In this document: positions 7,994-16,533 of the stretch, one piece after another
Layout of the letters: each line of letters starts with the position of its first letter
Numbering within the stretch: position 1 is the first letter of the stretch
Source: Chryseobacterium sp.
Lineage (GTDB): Bacteria > Bacteroidota > Bacteroidia > Flavobacteriales > Weeksellaceae
Direction: 5' to 3'
DNA length: 64,000 nt
Assembly: GCA_018260475.1 (NCBI GenBank)
Contig: JAGLBA010000012.1
Coordinates: 1 to 64,000 of the forward strand
Position numbers and translations under genes: made by a program
The notes under the pieces: model-generated
The model's database searches: none
What the model was told of the DNA's origin: nothing
The model's input: the letters and a program-made list of their open reading frames with translations, nothing else

Positions 7994-8953
7994 CTAATCT
8001 ATCTGTAATATCGAACAGATTTGTTCAGCCAAAGACAGCCCAATACGATCCTGAGCTTCTACCGTAGAAGCACCTGTATGCGGTGTCAAAGATATTTTTG
8101 GATGTGAAAGAATCTCCTTATTAGGTGTAGGTTCATTCGCAAAAACATCAAGCCCAGCATAAGATACCTTTCCTGAATCTAATGCTTTAATAAGCGCGGA
8201 TTCATCAATCACTCCACCACGAGAGCAGTTCACTATAGCTACGCCTGTTTTCATTTTAGTAAATTCGGGAGCGCCAATCATATAGCCGTCCTTTTGAGCA
8301 GGGACATGCAGGGTAATAAAATCTGAATGCATTAAAACATCTTCCATAGGTTCAGTCTCGATATCTACATTTATAAACTGATGGTTATAAAATTTAACCT
8401 TTATCGTGGCTTTCCCAACATTGTTATCTGCTGCAACTACACGCATTCCCAAGCCAAGAGCAATTCTTGCCACTTCCTGACCAATACGCCCCATTCCGAT
8501 AATTCCAATGGTTTTACCACGCAATTCAATACCTTTTTCATATGATTTCTTCAGCTTTGCAAACTCAGAATCACCCACAATAGGCATTTTCCTGTTTGAA
8601 TCCTGCAAAAATCTGGCACCTGAGAAAAGGTGTGCAAAAACGAGTTCCGCAACCGATTGCGATGAAGCAGATGGTGTGTTGATCACATGAATTCCTTTTG
8701 AGCGCGCATAATCCACATCTATATTGTCCATACCTACACCACCTCTTCCGATGATTTCGATGGATGGACATTGATCGATGAGTTCTTTCCGAACTTGTGT
8801 AGCGCTACGAACCAAAATGGTTTTAATTCTGTTTGCATTTATAAATTCTGCCAGCTGTTCCTGTGGCACCTTTTCCGTAATCACTTCAAAGCCCTTCTGT
8901 GTAAGAGCGTTGATTCCGGACTGATCCAATCCGTCGTTTGCTAATATCTTCAT
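7994..8953 (-). CDS. serA: D-3-phosphoglycerate dehydrogenase
   Basis: A 319-residue D-2-hydroxyacid dehydrogenase: first step of serine synthesis, oxidising 3-phosphoglycerate with NAD. The Rossmann motif GMGRIG is at about 153-158 and the catalytic triad is Arg245 (NCSRGG), Glu274 (ANEP) and His292 (TPHTG). It is the short form without a C-terminal ACT or ASB regulatory domain, so feedback by serine through ACT is not expected. ATG 8953 overlaps the stop of the upstream HAD gene by one base (TGATG), implying translational coupling. A TTG three bases earlier is less likely. Confidence 0.88.
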   Translation of the reverse strand: MKILANDGLDQSGINALTQKGFEVITEKVPQEQLAEFINANRIKTILVRSATQVRKELIDQCPSIEIIGRGGVGMDNIDVDYARSKGIHVINTPSASSQSVAELVFAHLFSGARFLQDSNRKMPIVGDSEFAKLKKSYEKGIELRGKTIGIIGMGRIGQEVARIALGLGMRVVAADNNVGKATIKVKFYNHQFINVDIETEPMEDVLMHSDFITLHVPAQKDGYMIGAPEFTKMKTGVAIVNCSRGGVIDESALIKALDSGKVSYAGLDVFANEPTPNKEILSHPKISLTPHTGASTVEAQDRIGLSLAEQICSILQID

Positions 8954-9354
8954 CAATCTTTAAAAACTTGTATGGTTACTTTTTTATCTACCATATCGGT
9001 AAATTTACCTTTATAGCGCGTAGCTCTTACCAAATGATTGTCTATCCAATGATAATTACCTCCACGCGGTTTTCCGAAAAGTACTGAATGATACTTGAAG
9101 CCGTGCTTATTTAGCCATTCTATTGTAATTTGTTTTAAATCTTCGGTGCGAGAAGTAAAAAAACATATAATATGCCCTTCATCATACCATTTATTTATGG
9201 TTTCCAATGCATCGGGATATGGTTCGCAAGTTACCATTCTTTCAGGCTCCTCGTTAGGTACATCATCGGTAATCGTTCCGTCGATGTCGATCAGGTAGTT
9301 CTTGATTCCATCTTTTAATGTCGGACTGAGGTGATTTTTGTATTCCAGATCCAT
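8953..9354 (-). CDS. HAD-superfamily protein coupled to serA
   Basis: A 133-residue small HAD-fold protein. Motif I is DIDGTITD (D23, D25), motif II lies in FFTSRTED (T67, S68), K95 is in LFGKPRGGNYHW, and D105 lies in WIDNH. There is no obvious large cap domain. It is translationally coupled to serA, so a role near serine or phosphosugar metabolism is possible, but the substrate is unknown; relatives are sometimes mislabelled as phosphoheptose isomerase. I chose ATG 9354 over ATG 9375 because the -7 box TACTTTTG occupies 9373-9380, which would place the earlier ATG inside the promoter. Confidence 0.75.
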   Translation of the reverse strand: MDLEYKNHLSPTLKDGIKNYLIDIDGTITDDVPNEEPERMVTCEPYPDALETINKWYDEGHIICFFTSRTEDLKQITIEWLNKHGFKYHSVLFGKPRGGNYHWIDNHLVRATRYKGKFTDMVDKKVTIQVFKD

Positions 9355-9372
9355 AGATTTTGTTTTACTAAA

Positions 9373-9380
9373 CAAAAGTA
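9373..9380 (-). promoter_or_regulatory. -7 box (TACTTTTG) of the HAD-serA operon
   Basis: An exact TAnnTTTG match on the minus strand, 18 bases before ATG 9354. It decides the HAD start codon. Confidence 0.6.
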
Positions 9381-9533
9381 TAAAATTAGCTTGACTTTTA
9401 AAAAAACGAACGATATTTGTTGAGATCTGTACATAAATTTAATGTAATAAATAATTTCTTTAAAAAATTCATCTACTTTATCATCATAAATGCTTTTTTC
9501 CATCAAATATTTTAATAACTAATTTTTAAAATC

Positions 9534-9541
9534 TATTTTTG
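9534..9541 (+). promoter_or_regulatory. idi: -7 box (TATTTTTG) of idi, leaderless configuration
   Basis: An exact TAnnTTTG match ending six bases before ATG 9548, so the predicted transcript begins at or next to the start codon. Confidence 0.6.
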
Positions 9542-9547
9542 TAGAAT

Positions 9548-10060
9548 ATGGATGAACAGGTTGTTTTAGTCACTGAGGAGGATGAAGTTCTCGGTTTGAT
9601 GGAGAAAATTCAGGCGCACGAGAACGGTCTGCTTCACCGCGCTTTCTCTGTTTTTTTATTTAATTCTAATGGCGAAATGCTGTTGCAGAAGCGCGCCCCC
9701 GGCAAATACCACTCCCCCAACCAATGGACGAATGCCGTTTGTTCGCACCCAAAGAACGGGGAATCTTACATAGATGGTGCGAAAAGACGCCTTCAGGAAG
9801 AACTTGGCATTTCGGTTGAAATTCAGGAAAAATTTAATTTCATTTATAAAGCCGATGTTGGGCAGGGCCTTTGGGAACATGAACTTGATCATGTATTCAC
9901 AGGGATTTTCGATGGTGAATTTAATTTAAATAAAGACGAAGTTTCCGAAGTGCGCTATAATTCAATTGAAAACCTTACCAAAGAGATTTCTGAAAATCCA
10001 GAACATTTCACCGAATGGTTCAAAATAATTCTCGGTGAATATTTGGAACATTTAGGCTAA
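9548..10060 (+). CDS. idi: isopentenyl-diphosphate delta-isomerase (type I, NUDIX fold)
   Basis: A 170-residue cytoplasmic enzyme interconverting IPP and DMAPP for isoprenoid synthesis. The hallmark segment NQWTNAVCSHP places the catalytic cysteine at C65 and metal-ligand H67; GLWEHELDHVF supplies E110 and E112. The NUDIX-like helix GAKRRLQEELGI follows the divergent consensus of type I Idi. Length is normal. It is preceded by a -7 box so close that the mRNA is probably leaderless. Confidence 0.93.
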   Translation: MDEQVVLVTEEDEVLGLMEKIQAHENGLLHRAFSVFLFNSNGEMLLQKRAPGKYHSPNQWTNAVCSHPKNGESYIDGAKRRLQEELGISVEIQEKFNFIYKADVGQGLWEHELDHVFTGIFDGEFNLNKDEVSEVRYNSIENLTKEISENPEHFTEWFKIILGEYLEHLG

Positions 10061-10066
10061 ATTATA

Positions 10067-10186
10067 AACCACAAAAGATACAAAAGGTGACATTTTTTAA
10101 TGATAAACCTTCCAGTTTATACTATCTATTTGGTCTTTAATTAGATAGTAAACTTTAATTAAATCTACTTTGTGACTTTTGTGGTT
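10067..10186. repeat. 120-base inverted-repeat element between idi and gcvT
   Basis: Outer arms AACCACAAAAG (10067-10077) and CTTTTGTGGTT (10176-10186) are perfect 11-base inverted repeats. An inner pair, ACTATCTA (starting near 10123) and TAGATAGT, lies within. The right-arm motif CTTTGTGACTTTTGTGGTT has a degenerate relative at 16690-16718. It looks like a small non-coding, foldable dispersed element; no ORF is inside. Confidence 0.55.
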
Positions 10187-10235
10187 AGTGCAGTATTTCA
10201 ACAAAAATTAAAAATAAAATAAATTCTATAATAAA

Positions 10236-11318
10236 ATGACAAGACAAACAGCATTATTCGACAAACATGTTTCCCTGGGCGCCAAAATGGTACCGTTTGC
10301 AGGATTTGATATGCCCGTACAATACACCGGCGTGACCGAAGAGCACTTCGCAGTGCGCGAGAAAGCAGGGTTATTCGATGTTTCGCACATGGGACAATTT
10401 TTCATAGAAGGCCCGAAGGCGAAAGACCTTCTGCAATATGTGACCACCAACAATTTGGATGCTTTGGAAGATGGCAAAGCGCAATATTCTTGCCTTCCAA
10501 ACGGAAAAGGCGGTATCGTAGATGATTTGATTGTTTACAAAATGGCAGATGAGAAATATTTTGTAGTTGTTAACGCTTCCAATATTGATAAAGATTGGAA
10601 CCATATTCAAAAATACAATGCGGATTTCGGAGCTGAAATGCGAAATGCGTCCGATGAAATGTCTCTTCTCGCCATCCAAGGTCCGAAAGCTACGGAAACT
10701 TTGCAAAAACTAACCGATACAAACCTTTCTGAAATTCCTTACTATCATTTCACTGTGGGAACTGTTTCCGGAGTTGAGGATGTCATCATCTCAAACACAG
10801 GATATACCGGTTCGGGTGGTTTTGAAATTTATTTTAAAAATGGATATGCCGAAAAACTTTGGGACGAAGTTGTAAAGTCAGGAGAAGAATTCGGATTAAT
10901 CCCATGCGGATTGGCTGCTAGAGATACTTTGCGCTTGGAAAAAGGATTCTGCCTTTACGGTAATGATATTGATGACACTACCTCTCCCATTGAAGCCGGT
11001 TTAGGCTGGATTACCAAATTCGATAAAGAATTTGTAGATAAAGAACTTTTTGCAAAACAAAAAGAAGAAGGTGTAAGCCGTAAACTGGTTGGTTTTGAGA
11101 TGCAAGAAAAAGCGATCCCAAGACACGATTATCCTGTGGTAGATGCAGAAGGAAATGTGATCGGGAAAGTGACATCCGGAACCATGAGCCCAATGAAGAA
11201 AATCGGCCTTGGAATGGCATATGTGAATAAGCCACACTTCAAATTGGGATCAGATATCTTCATCCAAATCCGTAACAAAAATATTCCCGCAAAAGTTGTG
11301 AAAATGCCATTCATCTAG
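10236..11318 (+). CDS. gcvT: glycine cleavage system aminomethyltransferase (T protein)
   Basis: A 360-residue tetrahydrofolate-dependent T protein. With P, H and L proteins it breaks glycine into CO2, ammonia and methylene-THF. The N-terminal MVPFAGFDMPVQY and GLFDVSHMGQ, the folate-binding LLAIQGPKA, TGYTGSGGFEIYF, and ARDTLRLEKGFCLYGNDID are characteristic. The C-terminal barrel domain contains GKVTSGTMSPMKKIGLGMA. It stands alone rather than in a gcvTHP operon and ends at a terminator. Confidence 0.96.
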   Translation: MTRQTALFDKHVSLGAKMVPFAGFDMPVQYTGVTEEHFAVREKAGLFDVSHMGQFFIEGPKAKDLLQYVTTNNLDALEDGKAQYSCLPNGKGGIVDDLIVYKMADEKYFVVVNASNIDKDWNHIQKYNADFGAEMRNASDEMSLLAIQGPKATETLQKLTDTNLSEIPYYHFTVGTVSGVEDVIISNTGYTGSGGFEIYFKNGYAEKLWDEVVKSGEEFGLIPCGLAARDTLRLEKGFCLYGNDIDDTTSPIEAGLGWITKFDKEFVDKELFAKQKEEGVSRKLVGFEMQEKAIPRHDYPVVDAEGNVIGKVTSGTMSPMKKIGLGMAYVNKPHFKLGSDIFIQIRNKNIPAKVVKMPFI

Positions 11319-11348
11319 ACTATAAATACTAGAACCAAGACACCTGAA

Positions 11349-11375
11349 GCCGTTTGAGAAATCAAGCTGCTTTTT
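11349..11375 (+). terminator. gcvT terminator
   Basis: GCCGTTTGA (11349-11357) pairs with TCAAGCTGC (11362-11370), with one mismatch and one G-U, and is followed by TTTTTATTTT. Confidence 0.6.
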
Positions 11376-11395
11376 ATTTTAACGACAAAAGTCTA

Positions 11396-11572
11396 TCATC
11401 TACAGACACTACACGAACCACCATCTTTCGCACAATTTTAACAGCCCGTGCAATTTTTGCAAGCAGAACATGTCCCTTTTGGATTACACTTCCCACCATT
11501 TTCATTTGATATTAGGTAAACACCTGTTCCAATATAGGCAGATAAAAATAGAACAGCTATAAATCTTCTCAT
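11396..11572 (-). pseudogene. small Cys-rich exported protein, interrupted by an in-frame stop
   Basis: From ATG 11572 the frame reads a signal-like helix (MRRFIAVLFLSAYIGTGVYL) and then a Cys-rich tail ending CSACKNCTGC. A TAA at 11438-11440 stops it after 44 residues. The same frame continues with NCAKDGGSCSVCR and TGA at 11396, which completes the CxxCxxC pattern I recall in small Chryseobacterium proteins. A single A-to-T change (AAA Lys to TAA) would explain it. It may be a recent nonsense mutation, a truncated but working protein, or a sequencing error. Function is unknown; metal binding by the cysteines is conceivable. Confidence 0.55.
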
Positions 11573-11591
11573 AAATATAACTTATTCAAAG

Positions 11592-11957
11592 TTAGCTATT
11601 TACATTTAACTGATTTAGAACTTTACGAAAACTTTCTATCGTCTTCTGCTCACTACCTGCAAAAATTTCTTTATCCGTTAAAAATAGTGGGCGTTTTAAA
11701 AAACTGTAATGATCGAGGATTAAATTTTTAAAATCCGATTCCGTCAGCGTTTTTGTATCGATTCCGCGTGCTTTTATTTGTGTGGAACGTTTGCTGAAAA
11801 GTGCTTCGTAACTGCCCGCCAGTTCCCACATTTCTTGTAATTCTTCCTCGGTGATGGATTTGGATTTTATTTCGCGTAATTCCCAATCAGATAGATCAAA
11901 TTCTGTTAAAATTTTTTTGCAGGTTCCGCAATTTTTTAAGTAAAATACTTTTTTCAT
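11592..11957 (-). CDS. ArsC/Spx-family thioredoxin-fold protein
   Basis: A 121-residue protein of the arsenate reductase (ArsC)/Spx/YffB family. NCGTCKK at 9-15 provides a CxxC pair (C10, C13), and RPLFLTDKE near residue 90 is the conserved C-terminal signature. Family members are glutaredoxin-linked arsenate reductases or redox-active transcription regulators. The CxxC and lack of an ars operon make either role possible. It is divergent from the efflux-linked gene at 12038, but nothing else ties it to metals. Confidence 0.75.
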   Translation of the reverse strand: MKKVFYLKNCGTCKKILTEFDLSDWELREIKSKSITEEELQEMWELAGSYEALFSKRSTQIKARGIDTKTLTESDFKNLILDHYSFLKRPLFLTDKEIFAGSEQKTIESFRKVLNQLNVNS

Positions 11958-12020
11958 GGGTTATATCATTAGTTTAAAAATAACAATTTTTATATAATTG
12001 TTAAAAGTAAATTTAATTTA

Positions 12021-12028
12021 TATATTTG
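12021..12028 (+). promoter_or_regulatory. -7 box (TATATTTG) upstream of the small secreted protein
   Basis: An exact TAnnTTTG match. It rules out the TTG at 12026 as a start because that codon lies inside the box; ATG 12038 is nine bases downstream. Confidence 0.6.
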
Positions 12029-12037
12029 TCACAAGAT

Positions 12038-12424
12038 ATGAGACAGTTCCTCACCTACCTCTTAATTTGTACCTACCTTTTTTCCTTTCCGGAAGCTAGG
12101 CAGGTTTTGAGGTTGCCAAATTTAGTAGAGCATTTCATTTCGCATAATCTAAAAGATAGCAATACAACGCTGTATTCGTTTGTGAAAATGCATTACCTCG
12201 ACGAGCAGCAAAAAGATTCTGATTACAACCAGGACATGAAGCTGCCTTTCAAATCCCATGAGGTCTGCGCACCGTCCGTACCAGTTGCGGCATTGCCCTC
12301 TGTTTTCTCTTTTAGTTTTGACACCAAATCCGAGCCCGTTTCTGTGGTTCGCAACTTCATTTATTCAGAAAAATTCTACCCTTCCGTTTTCGGAAAAGTA
12401 TGGCAACCGCCTAAGCTTTCTTAA
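12038..12424 (+). CDS. small secreted protein of metal-efflux loci, function unknown
   Basis: A 128-residue protein beginning MRQFLTYLLICTYLFSF, a probable signal peptide, followed by LPNLVEHFISHNL, HYLDEQQKDSDYNQDM and LPFKSHE. Proteins with this pattern occur upstream of CzcA-type efflux genes in Bacteroidota in my recollection; no function is established. Histidines and acidic residues could contact metal. It opens the efflux locus that continues at 12582, 13393, 17029 and 18347. The ATG was chosen because the alternative TTG falls in the promoter. Confidence 0.6.
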   Translation: MRQFLTYLLICTYLFSFPEARQVLRLPNLVEHFISHNLKDSNTTLYSFVKMHYLDEQQKDSDYNQDMKLPFKSHEVCAPSVPVAALPSVFSFSFDTKSEPVSVVRNFIYSEKFYPSVFGKVWQPPKLS

Positions 12425-12581
12425 TTTTTTTTCAATTCTAAAAATCCATTTGGGTTTTTACGCTTAACCGAACTTATTTACCTAAAGATAAATTTTCTCA
12501 GGTGACTAAGGTGTTAACAAAATACCGTGAAAATTACTTTTTCACCACACAATCCTATTTTCAAAATTCAAATTCATAAAA

Positions 12582-13298
12582 ATGAACAATGCACACTTGC
12601 ACTTGATTGTCAATCACTTGCCTATTATTTTCCCTATCGCCGGCCTCGTTATCCTTTTGTTCGGCATCTTTACAAAATCTGAAACTTCAAAACGAAACGC
12701 CTATATCCTGTTTATCATCGGGGCACTATCCAGTATCGCCGCGATGGCCACAGGGGAAGGCGCCGAAGAGGCCGTAGAACACCTACCCGGCGTTGCCGAA
12801 AATTTAATTAAAATCCACGAAGAAGCTGCTGAACTTTTGGCCGGGCTATCCTATGTATTGGGCGCTGTTTCGCTTGCCGGACTTTTCGCTTCATACAAGA
12901 AACTTTCATTTGAAAAATATGTTCCGTTCGCAGCGTTGATCCTTGCCGCTGCCGCCCTGTTTTTCGGTGCAAGAGCAGGAACCACAGGAGGCGAGATCCG
13001 CCATACCGAAATCCGTTCCGGGGCTGCTATTACCGCTGGCGAAGGTGGTGAAGAAGGTGAAGAGGAGGAAGGAGAAGAAAACGAGTCCGGGGAAATGGGC
13101 GAAAATAAATCTCCGATGGTTTCTGAAAAAAATGAGACTAATGAAGCTGCCGAAAAAGGCGAATCCAGATCCGCAGAAATGTCTGAAAATAATGAAAAAG
13201 CCGGCGAAGTAAGAGCCGAAGAAAAAACTGAAACCCGCAACGAGCAAGGTGAGATCCGCAAGGAAGAAGCCAACGAAGAGGGCGAAGACAGAGATTAA
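12582..13298 (+). CDS. four-TM membrane protein with long acidic tail, efflux-associated
   Basis: A 238-residue protein. The N-terminal ~145 residues resemble DUF2231-type membrane proteins: NAHLHLIVNHLPIIFP with three histidines, then three more hydrophobic helices. The remaining ~90 residues have low complexity and are rich in Glu, Gly, Asn and Lys (GEEGEEEEGEENESGEMGE and later repeats of E-x-x-E). The tail is probably disordered and could bind cations. It lies immediately before the CzcA-type pump, so an accessory role in divalent-metal handling is plausible but unproven. Confidence 0.55.
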   Translation: MNNAHLHLIVNHLPIIFPIAGLVILLFGIFTKSETSKRNAYILFIIGALSSIAAMATGEGAEEAVEHLPGVAENLIKIHEEAAELLAGLSYVLGAVSLAGLFASYKKLSFEKYVPFAALILAAAALFFGARAGTTGGEIRHTEIRSGAAITAGEGGEEGEEEEGEENESGEMGENKSPMVSEKNETNEAAEKGESRSAEMSENNEKAGEVRAEEKTETRNEQGEIRKEEANEEGEDRD

Positions 13299-13308
13299 TC
13301 CAAAAATT

Positions 13309-13354
13309 AGTCGGCGAAAAGATTTAACGAAAATTTAATTCCCGGTAGCCGACT
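13309..13354 (+). promoter_or_regulatory. inverted repeat upstream of the RND pump gene (attenuator-like)
   Basis: AGTCGGC (13309-13315) and GCCGACT (13348-13354) are perfect arms around a 32-base loop, followed by TCTTTATTATTTTT. It could be a partial terminator between the two efflux genes or a regulator site. Confidence 0.4.
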
Positions 13355-13392
13355 TCTTTATTATTTTTCAAACTTAAAACTAACAAGTATTT

Positions 13393-16300
13393 ATGCTAAA
13401 CAAAATAATAGAATTTTCCATAAAAAACAAACTGATCGTGATGCTTTTCACGCTCGGTTTAGTTATTTACGGACTATTCGAAGTCACGAAACTGCCCATA
13501 GATGCAGTTCCGGATATTACTGATAATCAGGTGCAAATCATCACGGTATCGCCATCACTTGGTGCGCCGGATGTGGAACGATTTATCACCTTCCCGCTGG
13601 AACAAGCCAATAATAACATCCAAGGAATCAAACAGATACGGAGTTTTTCCCGCTTTGGCCTGTCGGTGATTACCATTGTTTTTAAAGACGATGTAAACCT
13701 GCATTTGGCGCGCCAGCAGGTGGCCGAACGCCTCCAACAGGTGGCAAAGGACATCCCGACTACGCTCGGTGTGCCACAGATGGCACCGATTTCCACTGGT
13801 CTGGGCGAGATTTACCAATATGTGGTGCGCCCGAAAAAAGGCTACGAACACCGCTATAACGCCATGCAGCTGCGTACAATTCAGGATTGGGTAGTTCGCA
13901 GGCAATTACTTGGTACCGAAGGCGTTGCCGATGTTGCAAGTTTTGGTGGAGATTTGAAACAATATGAAGTTGCTGTAAATCCGGCGGCATTGAAGGCCTC
14001 CAATGTCACCATGCAGGAAGTGTTTGATGCGCTTCAAAAAAACAACCAAAACACGGGTGGTGCCTACATCGAGAAAGGCCCGTCCGTTTTGTTCATCCGC
14101 ACGGAAGGGCTCATCGGGCAGATTCCGGATATTGAAAACACGGTGATCAAAAACCTGCAAGACGGCACGCCGGTTTTGATTAAAAATATTGGCGAAGTGC
14201 GTTATGGCAAGTCAATTCGCTATGGTGCAATGACTTACAATGGAAAAGGCGAAGTGGCCGGAGCGGTAGTAATGATGATGAAAGGCGCTAACTCGAACGA
14301 TGTGATTGGCAAAGTGAAAAGCCGCATCGCCGAAATTCAAAAAACGATGCCCGAAGGCGTGGTGATAGATGCATTCCTCGACAGGACTAAAATGGTGAAC
14401 AACGCCATCACCACTGTATCCCACAACTTGATGGAAGGCGCACTGATCGTAATTTTCGTATTGGTGCTGTTCCTCGGGAACTTTCGTGCGGGATTTTTGG
14501 TAGCATCGGTGATTCCTTTGGCGATGCTTTTCGCCATTATTATGATGAATATTTTCGGGGTTTCCGGGAATTTGATGAGTTTGGGAGCGCTGGATTTCGG
14601 GTTGATTGTAGATGGCGCCGTGATTATCGTGGAAGCCGTATTGCACCGCCTCCACACCATTAAACAAAACCAAATTTCGCAAAAAACAATGGACAGCGAG
14701 GTGGAAAGTTCCGCCGGAAAAATGATGAATTCCGCCGTGTTTGGGCAGATCATCATCCTGATTGTTTACTTACCAATCCTCACTTTGGAAGGCGTGGAAG
14801 GTAAAATGTTCAAACCTATGGCGCAGACCGTAATCTTTGCACTTTTGGGCGCGTTTATCCTGTCATTGACCTATGTTCCGATAATGAGCACGATTCTTTT
14901 GTCGAAGAAAATCACCCATAAAAAGAATTTCTCCGATAAAATGATGGAGAAAGCAGAAAACTTCTACCATAGAACTTTGAGCAAGGCTTTGAAGTTCAGT
15001 AATCCTGTATTCTTCGGGGTTGTAGGGCTGTTTTTATTGGCCGTTTTCGTGATGACGCGTTTGGGTGGCGAGTTTATCCCAACCCTTCCGGAGGGCGATT
15101 TCGCGGTAGACACACGGGTTTTGCCGGGTAGTAATTTGAAAACTTCCATAGATGCCGTATTGAAAAGTCAGCAGATTTTGCTTAAAAAATTCCCTGAAAT
15201 TGAAAAAATTGTAGGGAAAACTGGAAGTAGCGAAATCCCAACCGACCCAATGCCCATCGATGCCAGTGATATGATGATTATCCTGAAACCGCGCGACGAG
15301 TGGACTTCCGCAAAATCCTACGACGAGCTTGCCGAAAAAATGACCGCCGAACTCAAAAAGAACCTAATCGGCGTAACCTATTCCTTCCAATATCCTGTAA
15401 ATATGCGTTTTAACGAATTGATGACGGGTGCGCGGCAAGATGTGGTTTGTAAAATTTTTGGTGAAAACCTCGATACTTTAAAGGTTTACGCTGATAAATT
15501 GGGACAAATTTCCAAGAAAATTGAAGGCGCACAGAATATCTATGTAGAACCCATTTCCGGGATGCCACAGATTGTGATTACCTACAACCGCGATGCGATG
15601 TCCCAATTTGGATTAAATGTTTCGGATGTTAACAAACTGATTAACACCGCATTTGCCGGACAGGCGACAGGCTCGGTTTATGAGGGCGAAAAGAAATTTG
15701 ATCTCGTGGTGCGGCTTGCCGGAGAGCAACGAAAAAATATAGAAGATGTTCAGAATCTGCTAATTAACACGCCTACGGGCGGCGAGATTCCGCTTAGCAG
15801 CTTGGGAAAAGTTGAACTTAAAGAAAGTGTGAACCAAATTCAGCGTGAAGATGCACATCGAAGAATCATCGTAGGTTTCAATGTTCGCAACCGAGACATA
15901 CAAACTACGGTGGCAGATTTGCAAGCACACGTGGACAAGAATTTGAAACTACCGGCCGGCTATTTCGTGAAATATGGCGGAACTTTTGAGAATCTCCAAC
16001 AGGCAAAAGCGCGCCTTTCCATAGCAGTTCCACTGAGTTTGTTGTTGATTTTGTTGATGCTCTACTTTGCGTTCCGCTCCGTGAAATATGGCTTGTTGAT
16101 TTTCTCCGCAGTTCCACTTTCGACTATCGGCGGGATCCTATCGCTTTGGATGCGCGGTATGAATTTCAGTATCTCGGCCGGCGTAGGTTTTATCGCGCTC
16201 TTCGGGGTGGCGGTACTGAATGGTATCGTTTTGATTGCGGAATTTAACCGACAAAAAGAAATAAACAGCGACCTATATGAAGTGGTGCAAAACGGCGGTA

Positions 16301-16533
16301 GAGCACGACTTCGCCCTGTTTTGATGACGGCTTTCGTGGCGTCTTTGGGTTTCCTCCCCATGGCGATTAGCAACGGTGAAGGTGCGGAGGTGCAAAGGCC
16401 CCTGGCTACGGTGGTAATTGGCGGTTTGCTTTTGGCGACTTTCCTTACACTGTATCTTTTGCCGGTGATGTATATCTGGTTTGAAAAGAAATTCCCGGAG
16501 AAGATTACACTGAAAAAGTTGAAAGATCATTAA
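13393..16533 (+). CDS. CzcA/CusA-family heavy-metal efflux RND transporter
   Basis: A 1046-residue inner-membrane RND pump driven by protons. TM1 (LIVMLFTLGLVIYGLFEV), the two large periplasmic loops and TM2-6, TM8-12 blocks are complete. TM4 reads ALDFGLIVDGAVIIVEA, placing D401, D407 and E414 in the proton relay. The DFG...DGA pattern is that of HME1 (Zn/Co/Cd/Ni) rather than the CusA-type monovalent-metal class; the usual final EN is EA here. It works with the TolC-type channel (17029) and adaptor (18347). The gene order pump, 495-base gap, channel, adaptor is notable because the gap holds a new promoter. Confidence 0.9.
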   Translation: MLNKIIEFSIKNKLIVMLFTLGLVIYGLFEVTKLPIDAVPDITDNQVQIITVSPSLGAPDVERFITFPLEQANNNIQGIKQIRSFSRFGLSVITIVFKDDVNLHLARQQVAERLQQVAKDIPTTLGVPQMAPISTGLGEIYQYVVRPKKGYEHRYNAMQLRTIQDWVVRRQLLGTEGVADVASFGGDLKQYEVAVNPAALKASNVTMQEVFDALQKNNQNTGGAYIEKGPSVLFIRTEGLIGQIPDIENTVIKNLQDGTPVLIKNIGEVRYGKSIRYGAMTYNGKGEVAGAVVMMMKGANSNDVIGKVKSRIAEIQKTMPEGVVIDAFLDRTKMVNNAITTVSHNLMEGALIVIFVLVLFLGNFRAGFLVASVIPLAMLFAIIMMNIFGVSGNLMSLGALDFGLIVDGAVIIVEAVLHRLHTIKQNQISQKTMDSEVESSAGKMMNSAVFGQIIILIVYLPILTLEGVEGKMFKPMAQTVIFALLGAFILSLTYVPIMSTILLSKKITHKKNFSDKMMEKAENFYHRTLSKALKFSNPVFFGVVGLFLLAVFVMTRLGGEFIPTLPEGDFAVDTRVLPGSNLKTSIDAVLKSQQILLKKFPEIEKIVGKTGSSEIPTDPMPIDASDMMIILKPRDEWTSAKSYDELAEKMTAELKKNLIGVTYSFQYPVNMRFNELMTGARQDVVCKIFGENLDTLKVYADKLGQISKKIEGAQNIYVEPISGMPQIVITYNRDAMSQFGLNVSDVNKLINTAFAGQATGSVYEGEKKFDLVVRLAGEQRKNIEDVQNLLINTPTGGEIPLSSLGKVELKESVNQIQREDAHRRIIVGFNVRNRDIQTTVADLQAHVDKNLKLPAGYFVKYGGTFENLQQAKARLSIAVPLSLLLILLMLYFAFRSVKYGLLIFSAVPLSTIGGILSLWMRGMNFSISAGVGFIALFGVAVLNGIVLIAEFNRQKEINSDLYEVVQNGGRARLRPVLMTAFVASLGFLPMAISNGEGAEVQRPLATVVIGGLLLATFLTLYLLPVMYIWFEKKFPEKITLKKLKDH

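Noticed and set aside
12851..13273. 140-residue minus-strand ORF
   Set aside because: It is the antisense shadow of the acidic tail of the membrane protein gene.
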